Below, piece after piece: positions 34,611 through 43,659 of a DNA stretch of 64,000 nt; position 1 is the stretch's first letter, and the number at the start of each line of letters is the position of its first letter. The position numbers and the translations under genes are program-made. This stretch comes from Lachnospiraceae bacterium. GTDB lineage: Bacteria; Bacillota_A; Clostridia; Lachnospirales; Lachnospiraceae. Under the pieces are notes generated by a model, which had not been told where the DNA came from, did not search any database, and worked only from the letters and a program-made list of their open reading frames with translations. Location: positions 1-64,000 of the forward strand of contig JAIKXO010000160.1 of the NCBI GenBank assembly GCA_024684065.1. Direction: 5' to 3'.

Positions 34611-34795
34611 AAAAAAAACGGACAACCCTGTATAGGTTATCCGTCATGTACAATTCCATAATAATCTCATAAGCGGGAATTGAACTCCCAGTAGCACCTT
34701 TAAGCCCTGAGGTGAGAGTATCCGATAACCTATACCCTTCTTAGTGTCTCCCTGGACACTAGGATAATCTAGCATACCTGTGTCCGATTGTCAAT
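34611..34795 (-). promoter_or_regulatory. L20-type leader with attenuator upstream of infC
   Basis: A terminator stem CGGATAACC/GGTTGTCCG with eight T (complement of 34611-34643) ends the leader. The strand GATAACCTATAC that belongs to it (complement of 34630-34641) can instead pair perfectly with GTATAGGTTATC located upstream in the RNA (complement of 34724-34735), giving an antiterminator. Between them are hairpins including GGGAGTTCAATTCCC. This agrees with the Firmicutes L20 leader, in which L20 binding favours termination. Confidence 0.85.
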
Positions 34796-34857
34796 GATCA
34801 ATTTGCCAAAATATCTGATATATTTATCCGGTCACGCTTCCGAGCGATAAAATATAT

Positions 34858-36783
34858 TCAATCCTCAACCTCAACCCTTCTGTTTTCCCTGTTACCTATT
34901 TCAATAAGCAGATCGGAGATAAAATCCGAAAGCTTCTTCTGGCCTTCATCTCCCTTGAACCTGCTTCTTACTGAAATAAGCTCCGATTCTTCCTCCTTCT
35001 GGCCCAGGACAAGCATATAGGGAATTCGTTCCAGCCTGGCTTCTCTTATCTTATAACCTATCTTTTCGGACCTGGAATCAAGCTCAGCCCTTATACCGGC
35101 CTGTTTGAGCTCTTTTAATACCTTTTCCGAGTAATCTATGTATTTGTCGGATATGGGAAGAACCTTTACCTGGACCGGAGAAAGCCATGTAGGGAACCTG
35201 CCTGCGCAATTTTCTGTGAGAACGCCGATAAAACGCTCAACGGAGCCGAAAATCACCCTGTGTATCATTACGGGCATATGCTCTTCGCCATCAGATCCCG
35301 TATAGGAAAGCTCAAAATTCTGAGGAAGCTGGAAATCAAGCTGGATCGTTCCGCACTGCCAGGTACGCCCTATGCAGTCCTCGACATGGAAGTCAAGCTT
35401 CGGTCCGTAGAACGCTCCGTCGCCTTCATTTATTTCATACGGAAGGCCAAGATTCTCGACCGCGCTCTTGAGCCCCTCCGTTGCCCTCTCCCAGTCTTCA
35501 AGAGAGCCCATATGATCCTCGGGCATTGTAGAAAGCTCAATATGGTAATCAAACTCAAGCTTTTTATATACCTCATCTATCAGCTTCATGATATGAGCCA
35601 CCTCGGATTCGACCTGATCCATGGCGATAAACTCATGGGCATCATCCTGATGGAAAGCCCTGACTCTCATAAGGCCGTGAAGGGCACCGCTCTTTTCATG
35701 TCTGTGCACAAGTCCTACTTCCGCATATCTGAGAGGCAGATCCCTGTAGGATCTCGGTTCATTCCTGTATACAAGGATCGAGCCCGGGCAGTTCATGGGC
35801 TTTATGCAGAACATCTCCTCATCTATCATCGAGGTATACATATTCTCCTGATAATGATCCCAGTGTCCCGAGGTGACCCATAATCTCTGATTCAGCATCA
35901 CGGGAGTCTCTATTTCCTGATATCCGTTCCTGTAATGGATCTCACGCCAGTACTTCATCAGCTCGTTTCTCAGGATCATGCCGTTCGGAAGGAAAAACGG
36001 GAAACCGGGACCTTCGTCGGAGAACATGAACAGCTTCATTTCCTTGCCGATCTTTCTGTGGTCCCTTTTCTTTGCCTCTTCGAGCCTTGTGATATATTCC
36101 TCCAGATCAGATGCCTTTGTATAGGAAGTTCCGTAAATCCTCGTAAGCATCTGATTATCAGAGTTCCCCCTCCAGTATGCTCCGGCTATCTTCATAAGCT
36201 TAAAAGCCTTCACAGGCTTTGTGGACATAAGATGCGGGCCGGCGCAGAGATCGGTAAACTCTCCCTGCCTGTAAAAGCTTAATTCGGCATCCTCCGGAAG
36301 GTCCTCTATGAGTTCTACCTTATACGGTTCATTATTGTCTTTAAAATACTTTATTGCCTCTGTACGCTCCATTGTAAAGCGCTCGATCTTAAGGTCCTCC
36401 TTGACGATCTTTTTCATCTCAGCTTCTATCGCAGGAAAGATCTCTTCCGAAACAGACTCCGAGAACTCAATGTCATAGTAAAACCCGTCATCGATGGAAG
36501 GCCCTATTGAAAGCTTTGCCGTTGGATACAGCCTTTTTATTGCCTGAGCCATGATATGAGCGGTAGTATGCCTGAACGCATCCCGTCCGCCTTTGTCCTC
36601 AAAGGTCAGGATATTTAAAGAGCAGTCCCTGTCGACCACAGTCCTGAGATCGACCCGTTCTCCGTCTATTTCCCCCGCGCAGGCATTCCTTGCAAGGCCT
36701 TCGCTTATATCCTTCGCAATCTCCAAAACACTCAGAGCGCCTTCATATTCTTTGGCCGAACCATCCTTCAAAGTAATCTTCAT
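34858..36783 (-). CDS. thrS: Threonyl-tRNA synthetase
   Basis: 641 residues, full length: TGS domain (MKITLKDGSAKEYEG), editing domain (HTTAHIMAQAIKRLYP), class II core with the zinc Cys/His residues (MNCPGSILVYRNEPRSYRDL, RVRAFHQDDAHEF) and an anticodon-binding domain (VKVLPISDKYIDY). GGAGG 8 bases before the ATG at 36783 makes this the start; the longer frame runs through a hairpin. Its leader has two strong hairpins and no T-box motif that I can see. Confidence 0.97.
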   Translation of the reverse strand: MKITLKDGSAKEYEGALSVLEIAKDISEGLARNACAGEIDGERVDLRTVVDRDCSLNILTFEDKGGRDAFRHTTAHIMAQAIKRLYPTAKLSIGPSIDDGFYYDIEFSESVSEEIFPAIEAEMKKIVKEDLKIERFTMERTEAIKYFKDNNEPYKVELIEDLPEDAELSFYRQGEFTDLCAGPHLMSTKPVKAFKLMKIAGAYWRGNSDNQMLTRIYGTSYTKASDLEEYITRLEEAKKRDHRKIGKEMKLFMFSDEGPGFPFFLPNGMILRNELMKYWREIHYRNGYQEIETPVMLNQRLWVTSGHWDHYQENMYTSMIDEEMFCIKPMNCPGSILVYRNEPRSYRDLPLRYAEVGLVHRHEKSGALHGLMRVRAFHQDDAHEFIAMDQVESEVAHIMKLIDEVYKKLEFDYHIELSTMPEDHMGSLEDWERATEGLKSAVENLGLPYEINEGDGAFYGPKLDFHVEDCIGRTWQCGTIQLDFQLPQNFELSYTGSDGEEHMPVMIHRVIFGSVERFIGVLTENCAGRFPTWLSPVQVKVLPISDKYIDYSEKVLKELKQAGIRAELDSRSEKIGYKIREARLERIPYMLVLGQKEEESELISVRSRFKGDEGQKKLSDFISDLLIEIGNRENRRVEVED

Positions 36784-36797
36784 ATTTTTGTCCTCCA

Positions 36798-36876
36798 GGG
36801 TCAGGCACGAGCCGGATTTATCCGGGCTCGTATCTGACCCGCCAATCAAGTTTGAAAGTCTTTGACTTTCAAACTT
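36798..36876 (-). promoter_or_regulatory. Two strong hairpins in the thrS leader
   Basis: The first (36798-36840) pairs GGGTCAG and ACGAGCC with their complements and ends 3 bases before the thrS Shine-Dalgarno; the second (36848-36860 with 36864-36876) is a perfect 13-bp stem with a TTT loop. Neither is followed by a proper T-run. They may gate ribosome access to thrS or be inserted palindromic repeats. Confidence 0.55.
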
Positions 36877-36948
36877 TCTCCTCTATTGAAAAAGTTTTTG
36901 CTCCTGAAGTATCTGACATACCCTCATAATAATCCGAAGCCTCCCAGG

Positions 36949-37467
36949 TTATGCTGTCTGGATCCTGGCCCCGCAGCACTTCTTATACTTCTTGCCCGAG
37001 CCGCAGGGACACGGGTCGTTTCTTCCGATCTTCGGGCCTTCGTGTACGACCGTCATGGATTTCTTCTGTTCCTTGTACAGCCTGTCCCTTGTCTCGTCAT
37101 CATATATTTCCTTCCACTCATCAAGGCCGTACAGCCAGTCCGCCTGAGCCGCCACCATGTTCTTGTAGAGCCTTTCCTTGTCAAAAGCAAGGCTTACCTC
37201 TGTATCCTCTTCCATTTCCTCAATGGGATTAGGTTCAACGAGGCTGTCATTAATACCGTCAAGGAAACCTGTCATAGTCATTATATCAACGCCGTATTTA
37301 TCGGCCAAATCCTTTACAGTACCCTTTACGATCTGATCAGGATCCTTCAGAAGCTCGATATAGATTTCCTTTTCCTGATCAAAATACTTCTTCCAAAGCT
37401 CCCTTAGTTTCTTTTTGTCCTCGTCCGGTGAATATGCCTTTGCTCTCCAATCGTCTAATAGTGCCAT
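36949..37467 (-). CDS. SEC-C metal-binding domain protein
   Basis: 172 residues. The last 25 are a SEC-C zinc motif ([19 protein letters not shown]). The first 140 are acidic and helical ([36 protein letters not shown]), a pattern I know from small Clostridia proteins annotated only as SEC-C proteins. In SecA the same zinc finger binds SecB or the ribosome, so a ribosome or protein-folding link is possible. It is upstream of thrS in the same direction. Confidence 0.88.
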   Translation of the reverse strand: MALLDDWRAKAYSPDEDKKKLRELWKKYFDQEKEIYIELLKDPDQIVKGTVKDLADKYGVDIMTMTGFLDGINDSLVEPNPIEEMEEDTEVSLAFDKERLYKNMVAAQADWLYGLDEWKEIYDDETRDRLYKEQKKSMTVVHEGPKIGRNDPCPCGSGKKYKKCCGARIQTA

Positions 37468-37539
37468 TATCCTTACCTCTTATCCTTATTATATACATAT
37501 CAGGGTGGCAGACGGATTCATATATCCCTGTACCACCTT

Positions 37540-37983
37540 TTACTCCTCGTCTGTGAGGCCGCCGCCGTTTCCTTCTTCCGCTGCCCCGCTTACATTATCC
37601 TCTTTTTGAATCTCTTCCGTCTCACAACATGCTGAAGCTTCGCTGTCTGTACAATCCTCTACTGTATCACATTCAGCATCCCCGGAGCACTCCGCTTCAT
37701 CCTTTTCGACATCTCTGTAATTATTCCCCGGTTCTGACAGTTCCTCCCTAAGCTTTGCGATTTTTTCGTCACAGGCTGCCAGTTTCCCGACTATCTCCTT
37801 AAGGTCACTTTCCGGAGAATCCATAAAAAGCGAATAATATTTCTTACCAAGCCTGTAGTACAGCTCCTGTTTTTTAGCCTCTTCCGCCTTAATACGCGCG
37901 TGAAGCTTTGCGATCCCGCCGAATTCCTTCAGCTTTCCGACCGTATCCGAAACTACCCTTGATAAATCATTTCTGTCTTCCAT
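37540..37983 (-). CDS. Hypothetical coiled-coil protein with acidic tail
   Basis: 147 residues. A helical, probably coiled-coil N-terminal part (about 5-90: LSRVVSDTVGKLKEFGGIAK, KIAKLREELSE) is followed by a very acidic, cysteine-containing, probably disordered tail (CSGDAECDTVEDCTDSEASA). No signal or membrane span. Tiny clostridial zinc-ribbon proteins share a similar N-terminal helix, but the tail lacks regular CxxC pairs, so no zinc ribbon is claimed. Function unknown. GGAGGAGCG upstream of the ATG. Confidence 0.7.
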   Translation of the reverse strand: MEDRNDLSRVVSDTVGKLKEFGGIAKLHARIKAEEAKKQELYYRLGKKYYSLFMDSPESDLKEIVGKLAACDEKIAKLREELSEPGNNYRDVEKDEAECSGDAECDTVEDCTDSEASACCETEEIQKEDNVSGAAEEGNGGGLTDEE

Positions 37984-38355
37984 CGCTCCTCCTTTACCCT
38001 GAATTTCTCTTTTAATAAAGAATTATATTGAACAGACCGCACAAAACATACCGACCCGTTTGACACAGAACAACTTAACTGTCCGGGATCAGACCCGGAA
38101 ATCTTATTCGGCATTTGCAGGCAGGCCTGCGATATGTATCATTTTATAAATCCGCCTGATTCCGAACAGATACATAATACTGTTTTTAATAAATATTTGC
38201 AAGCATGTATTAAGATCATGCATCCGGAAGCGTACCCCGGAGTTACTGTTCAGTCCCGAGTCACGCATTTTACTGCGTGGCTCGGGCAGATAATGTAAAT
38301 ATAGCCAATAGCACATCGTCCATCGCCGAGGGCGATTAAGGATGGACAATGTGCG
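37984..38355. other. Gene-free stretch with palindromes
   Basis: No gene is supported; a frame at 38104-38349 crosses two hairpins and has no RBS. The left half is featureless. The right half carries the palindromes listed at 38255-38388. Confidence 0.5.
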
Positions 38356-38388
38356 TTACAATTCAGCGCTGGTCAAGCGCTGAATTGT
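38255..38388. repeat. Cluster of three palindromes entering the holA 3' end
   Basis: CCCGAG-t-CACGCA pairs with TGCGTG-g-CTCGGG (38255-38286); a 44-base nested hairpin runs from GCACAT to ATGTGC (38311-38354) with inner ATCGCC/GGCGAT; and a perfect 13-bp stem ACAATTCAGCGCT/AGCGCTGAATTGT (38358-38388) encodes the last codons and stop of holA. Confidence 0.75.
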
Positions 38389-39381
38389 GACACCCCGTGG
38401 CCCGGCCGCGGTAAGCTCCGCTATTAATAGCTCCACGCTCATAACCTCATTAAGCCTTCCCTGTTTGACCCTGCTTTCGTAATCGGCACATTCATTCATG
38501 ATATCCTCAAGCTCTTTAATGCTGTATTTTCCGCTGTTTGCGAGGCATTTTTTAACTGCATAGGGATGAATTTCCATCTTTCCGGCGATCTCATCCTGTG
38601 ACATTCCCTCCTTTTTCAGGACTTTAGCGGAAAGTATCTGCGCATACTGCCTTCCTATCAGGATCAGTATTTTCATCGGCGGCTCCTTAAGGGTGACCAG
38701 ATCATAATACCTGGCTAACGCCTCCTGTCTTTTTTTCAGAACAATATTTTCTATCATGTCAAAGACCTTGTCCTCGACCCTGATGGAATTAATGGCAAGA
38801 ACATCTTCCGCTGATATTTCCTTCTTATCAAGACAGTATGAGATAAGTTTTTCAAGTTCCATGCTCATTGTCTGCATATCGGCATTTACCGTAAGCATAA
38901 ACTGCTCAAGCGCCGAACGTCTGATACCAAGCCCGGCGGCCCCCACTTTGCTAAGCACCCATTTCTTCAGCGTTTCCTCATTTGGTCTTTCAAAGCTTAC
39001 TATCCTTCCGTATTTCTGGATAGCCTTGTAAAGCTTTACCCTTTTATCAGCCTTTTCCTGTATGAAGATCAGACAGGAATCCTCCGGGACCTCTCTGATA
39101 AAATCAGAAAGCTCATCATTACCGCCCTCAAACAGAGTCGTGTCCTCTAAGAAAACAACCCTCTTATCAGCCATGAAAGGCATTGTGTTGGCGAAGTCTA
39201 TCACCTCCCCAACCGGTATATCTTTCCCTGTATAGGAAACGGTATTCAGGGCATCATTAGGCCGGCAGAGTGCTTTTTTCAGCTTATCCCTGTACTGAAG
39301 CCTTAAATACGCCTCCTCCCCCGTAAGCAGATAAACCCTGCTGAATTTCCCGGTCTTTATATCCTCATCTATACTGTACAT
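38356..39381 (-). CDS. holA: DNA polymerase III delta subunit
   Basis: 341 residues, close to the family norm. Clamp-loader delta fold: VYLLTGEEAYLRLQYRDKL, FANTMPFMADKRVVFLED, DDELSDFI-like region and C-terminal helices (AGKMEIHPYAVKKCL, YESRVKQGRLNEVMSVELLI). It opens the beta clamp in the replisome. Homologues normally end near ELLI; here about 20 further residues (AELTAAGPRGVTIQRL and on) follow, and the last ten codons lie inside a palindrome, suggesting that a repeat inserted and extended the frame. GAGGGC precedes the ATG. Confidence 0.93.
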   Translation of the reverse strand: MYSIDEDIKTGKFSRVYLLTGEEAYLRLQYRDKLKKALCRPNDALNTVSYTGKDIPVGEVIDFANTMPFMADKRVVFLEDTTLFEGGNDELSDFIREVPEDSCLIFIQEKADKRVKLYKAIQKYGRIVSFERPNEETLKKWVLSKVGAAGLGIRRSALEQFMLTVNADMQTMSMELEKLISYCLDKKEISAEDVLAINSIRVEDKVFDMIENIVLKKRQEALARYYDLVTLKEPPMKILILIGRQYAQILSAKVLKKEGMSQDEIAGKMEIHPYAVKKCLANSGKYSIKELEDIMNECADYESRVKQGRLNEVMSVELLIAELTAAGPRGVTIQRLTSAEL

Positions 39382-39501
39382 TTTCTGCCCTCAAAAAAAT
39401 AAAAACGATTTCAGGGTCAAAAGCCTGAATCCACGGCAAGCTTGCCTGCCAGTGTGTGAAAGGTTTTATGACCCGCCGCAAAATCCTTTTTCGGAAATAT
39501 C

Positions 39502-41133
39502 TCATTTCAGGAATTTCCGGGATACATTCTCTTTAAGGATCTCTGATATCCTGTCGTAGCTGTAGTCGATATCCCTGTAAGCATCCCTGCTGTCCTGTGC
39601 TTCCTCTCTTGAATAATCCGAGAGCCACTTAACGTGAGGATCCTTATAATACGGATCGTATACGGTCACGTTCGGTATGAGCCTTGCATCCCTGATCGAG
39701 TACTTCCCGCCTTCCTCTCCCTCGAAGCGGCATTCAAGGGTAAGCCCTACGAGCTGTCCGCATTTCTTCATGGAAGAGAGGAAATTCCCGAGGCTGTAAC
39801 AGACAAGAGCCCTCCTCCCGTCTGCGGTGTTGAACCACTGAGCGTCCTTTATAACGTGGGGATGGGTCCCGATGACGAGATCCGCCCCCCAGTCCGTAAG
39901 AGTCCTCCCCAGAGTCCTCTCCGCGTCTGTGATAATATGAGAATTTTCCGTCCCGAAATGACAGCTTAATATTACTATATCCGCTTTCTCCCTGGCTATA
40001 CCAAGCTGCTCCTTTATTATTTCTTTCTCGTCAAGGCAGATCACCCTGCTCTCTGCCCCGTCAGGCAACTCAAGATTGGTACCATAGGTATAGCCTAAAA
40101 AGGCAATACGGACGCCATCATATTCGAAAACGGGTATATCATCAAAACTCCCTTCCCGGTAGAGTCCGAAAGCAAAACCCTTATCAGAGACCGATCCCCA
40201 AAACGCTTCGGTCGCATTAAGCCCCAAATTTCCCTTGTCATATATATGATTATTGGACAGATTAAAGCAGTTAAAGCCTATATCGATAAGCTCCCCGGCG
40301 CACTCTGTCGGAGTCACGAAACAGGGATAATCTGACGGTTCTATGGAATCGGCGACAAGACTTTCCATATTTATGAAGTTTATATCATGGCCTTCGAAAA
40401 AACCGGCAACATCCTCATAAGCAAAGCTGAAATCATAACCGCTTCCGCCTGCCTTTTCCTTAGCTGCTCTGTAGATTGCCTCATGTATCAGATTATCTCC
40501 GCTTGCCGTAAAGGTAATACTCTTCTTTTCTACTGTCTGTTCAGGCTCTCTTTCGCTTGTCTTAATATGAAACGGCCTCTCTCCGTCCTCAAGAAGAGCA
40601 AGCCCCCAGGAGCGCCAGTACCATCGTGTTTCGCTACCGTGAACGTCGGAAACTGCCACAACCCCGTCTGTATCTATTGTAACGGAGGAGACGCTGATAC
40701 CAAGTTTTGAAGAGACCCAGGCCGGATCGAGCCTGTATGGGTATTCTTCCTTCCAGTTATAGATCCCTATGTGCTGAGTCCATTCCGAATCATTCCTTTT
40801 CATGAAAAAAGGGCTGTGTTCCTTAAAACTTCCCTGCTTCCAGAATAAAGTGATCAGCTCGTCCTCGCCGTCATGATCCACATCTCCGGTAATAAAATCA
40901 GATACAAGATATCCTTCTCCGGATTCCCAGATCTCTCCGCCGTTTAAAATAACATGTAATATTTTATCTTTTAATACAATCTCCGCCCTTTCATTTCCGG
41001 GCAAATACGAGCTTGAGCCCTCCTTCCAGCTTATCCAGCCCGGAAGGAAGGCTCCTGCTTTCCAAAGTAAAAATATAACAACCGATATTACGATTAATGC
41101 TGAAAAAATTCTTTCTTTAATAATCGTATTCAT
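39502..41133 (-). CDS. CapA-family (poly-gamma-glutamate synthesis-like) membrane-anchored protein
   Basis: 543 residues. N-terminal membrane anchor (about 10-32), a linker domain with a calcium-loop-like DVDHDGEDEL, then a CapA metallophosphatase-like domain from about 215: ASGDNLIHEA, NFINMESLV, NLSNNHIYDKG, LSCHFGTENSH, GTHPHVIKD and YSLGNFLSS. CapA homologues are linked to anchoring or release of poly-gamma-glutamate, but many act on unknown surface polymers; capB and capC are not here. The 5' end overlaps the DUF3160 gene by 17 bases, so the two are co-translated. Confidence 0.88.
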   Translation of the reverse strand: MNTIIKERIFSALIVISVVIFLLWKAGAFLPGWISWKEGSSSYLPGNERAEIVLKDKILHVILNGGEIWESGEGYLVSDFITGDVDHDGEDELITLFWKQGSFKEHSPFFMKRNDSEWTQHIGIYNWKEEYPYRLDPAWVSSKLGISVSSVTIDTDGVVAVSDVHGSETRWYWRSWGLALLEDGERPFHIKTSEREPEQTVEKKSITFTASGDNLIHEAIYRAAKEKAGGSGYDFSFAYEDVAGFFEGHDINFINMESLVADSIEPSDYPCFVTPTECAGELIDIGFNCFNLSNNHIYDKGNLGLNATEAFWGSVSDKGFAFGLYREGSFDDIPVFEYDGVRIAFLGYTYGTNLELPDGAESRVICLDEKEIIKEQLGIAREKADIVILSCHFGTENSHIITDAERTLGRTLTDWGADLVIGTHPHVIKDAQWFNTADGRRALVCYSLGNFLSSMKKCGQLVGLTLECRFEGEEGGKYSIRDARLIPNVTVYDPYYKDPHVKWLSDYSREEAQDSRDAYRDIDYSYDRISEILKENVSRKFLK

Positions 41134-43426
41134 AACGGTAGCTGTCCATCCACTGCGGATGTTTTATGGAATCATGATACTGATCATACCATTTCCCCTC
41201 TTCATCCCATTCAGCACCGATTATCTTTCTCCATTCTCCGTCGGTAAGTCTTTCGTTAAACGGGAACTCATAAAAGTTGTAAACCGCCCCCTCGGCGATC
41301 TTCAGTTTTCCGTCAACCTCGATGATCACGAGCATAACATTGGGATTTCCGTTAGCTACCTCAAGATACGCACCATTGGGATCAGTAGCTATATCGGCTA
41401 CCAGAGCAGCGGGATATTCATAGGAGCTGAAATAATCGCTACCTGCCTCGTCTCTTTTTGCGACCTGCCAGAAATGCTCTATCTGTCCTCCGAAATCACG
41501 GATGAGCTCATATTCATCTTCATCGAGCAGCTCTCCCCTGAGCTCTTTTTCCGCCATGGCCTGGAGCCTGTCACACAGCTCCTTAAGGATATCAAGATCC
41601 GAAACCGTATCTTTATCAAGAAGGTCATATGAATCCAATCCGTCCTTTGTGGACTGCACCAATCCCGAAAGCCTTGCGAACACCTCGGGTTCCGGCTCAA
41701 CATAGCCCCGGTCATCCCTTTCCTCGGGCTCCTCGCCACCGTCGCCCATTTCAGCCATGATCTGCTTTGCATAGAGGATGGTGTCATGCTTGAGCTCAGT
41801 ATAGCTTCCGAGGAATGTAGAAAGGTTCTTCTTATCCCACTCCTCGCTCTGCATAAAGCCGGGATATCCCTCGCCCTTGCTTTCAAGCAGGGGCCTTAAG
41901 GTATTAAGCCATCCTGAATAAAGGCTTACCTCCCAGGTCTCCTCGGGAGCCTCCTTAAGGTCGATGATAAGCTGATCGAGGTTTTCCTCATAATTCTTAT
42001 AATCAAAGTTTCCTTCTTCTTTCAGTATATCATATGCTACATCGGAACCGAGCGCGGCAGGAACGTCCATAGCATCAGGAAGCATCCTTAAGCCTCCCAA
42101 GGAATTCTCTTTCACGGCCCTGTAAATAAGCTTGCCGAAGATTGAAGCATCAATGGTAAAACGCTGGCTCATGAATCTGAAGCCCGTATTCTTTTCGGCA
42201 ACTTCTTCATCACTGTCTGTCATGAATACCGGTACCGAATTGATCTGCGGAGCAGGAAGCTCGCCGGTCAGCCTGTGATATTCTTCAAACTTAGCATCAT
42301 CGCCAATAAGGGATTCAATATCCGGATCCTCTCCGTAAACCGCATCGATAACAGGCTTGTATTCATAACAGCCGCAGTCATCAGCCACTCCTACGAAGAA
42401 GGAGGTCACCGTATATACTCTTTCCCACTTTTCAAAATCATCCCCATTAAGAAGAAGATTTATAAGAAGGGCGCTCCGGTCAAGCGTTTCGCTCTTCTGC
42501 TGGAAGGGAACCCTTCCGTACCACATCATCACCTTGAAATATTTCTTAAGCTTTTCGTCCGTATCATAGTAACCTCTTGGCTTATACTGGGAATAGTCCT
42601 GCAGGTCATCAATAACAGGAGAATACTCCACTTTCTCAGCTTGTCTGATCTTATCAAGTTCTTCCTCGACGATATCGCTTACTTCATCCGGAATATCAGC
42701 ATCCTCATCAAAAAGGCTTGAAGCAACCGAAAAGAATACAAGGTTTGTCTTTGCGGCATCCTCCCACTCGCTGCCTTCTAAGACTTCATACTGCCCGATA
42801 GCTCCCTCAAGCATATCCTCCGTAAGCTCTTCGACCATATCGGCGAGCTCGTTCATCTCGGTCCGCCTAAGCAGATATGCAAAATAGAGATGATAAGTAT
42901 GAAGCATCGAATCCACGGTTATGAAATTGGGGATATAATCATATCTGTTAGGCTCATAGATATCAAAAAACTCATCACCGCCCCAGGGCATTACCACGAA
43001 CTGATTTTCGGCAAGCAGCTCCATCACATCATCATTGTTCCCGTTATAAAACTGGTCCAGATTGATAACATTGGACAGATCCGGCTCCACCTCATATGAA
43101 GGGACCGAAGGCTTGACATCCTTATAGGAAAGCTTCATGAACTTAGAAATTATTGAAGGCCTTCCGGAAAATTTAATATCGGAAAGCTGTACGGATGTAT
43201 CGCTCTCATCCTTATCCGTCTCTTCCTCTGCATCTGAAAGATCCTTGGCCTCCTTCAGATATTCATTAAGTTCTTCTTTCTGGGAATCGTCGGCCTGCTC
43301 CATTACCTCATTAAGATCAAGCTCCATGATATCCTCTGCATCTCCGCCGCAGCCCGCTAAAGACGTCATAAGCATGGACAGACAGAGCGCACCGGCAAAA
43401 ACAGTCTTCAACCTCTTTACGATCAT
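41117..43426 (-). CDS. DUF3160 domain lipoprotein
   Basis: 769 residues. Signal peptide and lipobox (LAGC, near residue 26), acidic linker, then a DUF3160 domain (NRYDYIPNFITVDSMLHTYH, RRTEMNELADMVEELTEDML, FRFMSQRFTIDASIF). DUF3160 proteins are large extracellular proteins with no established role. Acidic overall. GGAGC upstream of the ATG. It overlaps capA-like by 17 bases; the two probably work on the cell surface together. Confidence 0.85.
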   Translation of the reverse strand: MIVKRLKTVFAGALCLSMLMTSLAGCGGDAEDIMELDLNEVMEQADDSQKEELNEYLKEAKDLSDAEEETDKDESDTSVQLSDIKFSGRPSIISKFMKLSYKDVKPSVPSYEVEPDLSNVINLDQFYNGNNDDVMELLAENQFVVMPWGGDEFFDIYEPNRYDYIPNFITVDSMLHTYHLYFAYLLRRTEMNELADMVEELTEDMLEGAIGQYEVLEGSEWEDAAKTNLVFFSVASSLFDEDADIPDEVSDIVEEELDKIRQAEKVEYSPVIDDLQDYSQYKPRGYYDTDEKLKKYFKVMMWYGRVPFQQKSETLDRSALLINLLLNGDDFEKWERVYTVTSFFVGVADDCGCYEYKPVIDAVYGEDPDIESLIGDDAKFEEYHRLTGELPAPQINSVPVFMTDSDEEVAEKNTGFRFMSQRFTIDASIFGKLIYRAVKENSLGGLRMLPDAMDVPAALGSDVAYDILKEEGNFDYKNYEENLDQLIIDLKEAPEETWEVSLYSGWLNTLRPLLESKGEGYPGFMQSEEWDKKNLSTFLGSYTELKHDTILYAKQIMAEMGDGGEEPEERDDRGYVEPEPEVFARLSGLVQSTKDGLDSYDLLDKDTVSDLDILKELCDRLQAMAEKELRGELLDEDEYELIRDFGGQIEHFWQVAKRDEAGSDYFSSYEYPAALVADIATDPNGAYLEVANGNPNVMLVIIEVDGKLKIAEGAVYNFYEFPFNERLTDGEWRKIIGAEWDEEGKWYDQYHDSIKHPQWMDSYRYEYDY

Positions 43427-43659
43427 ATCTTAACAGCTCCTTTCTATGTAGTAATGATTATAAATACAATAATAAAACTTACATACTCGCCGGACCTGTT
43501 AAAATCCCGGCGATCAGTATGAAACTGACCATAACCCGGATTTTTCGGGCCGCTTCAATCATTCCGCTTTAATAAAAGCGTTTTCTCTAGTATACTATAA
43601 ATGAATATTTCCTACAAGCGATTAAAGCGGCAAACATGGTATCAAAAGGAGCTGTTATA

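Noticed and set aside
34665..34700. tRNA T-arm-like sequence GGGAGTTCAATTCCC
   Set aside because: No acceptor stem, anticodon arm or CCA pairing fits around it; it is part of the L20-type leader.
38104..38349. 81-codon minus-strand frame downstream of holA
   Set aside because: It passes through two palindromes, has no RBS and shows no protein-like composition.
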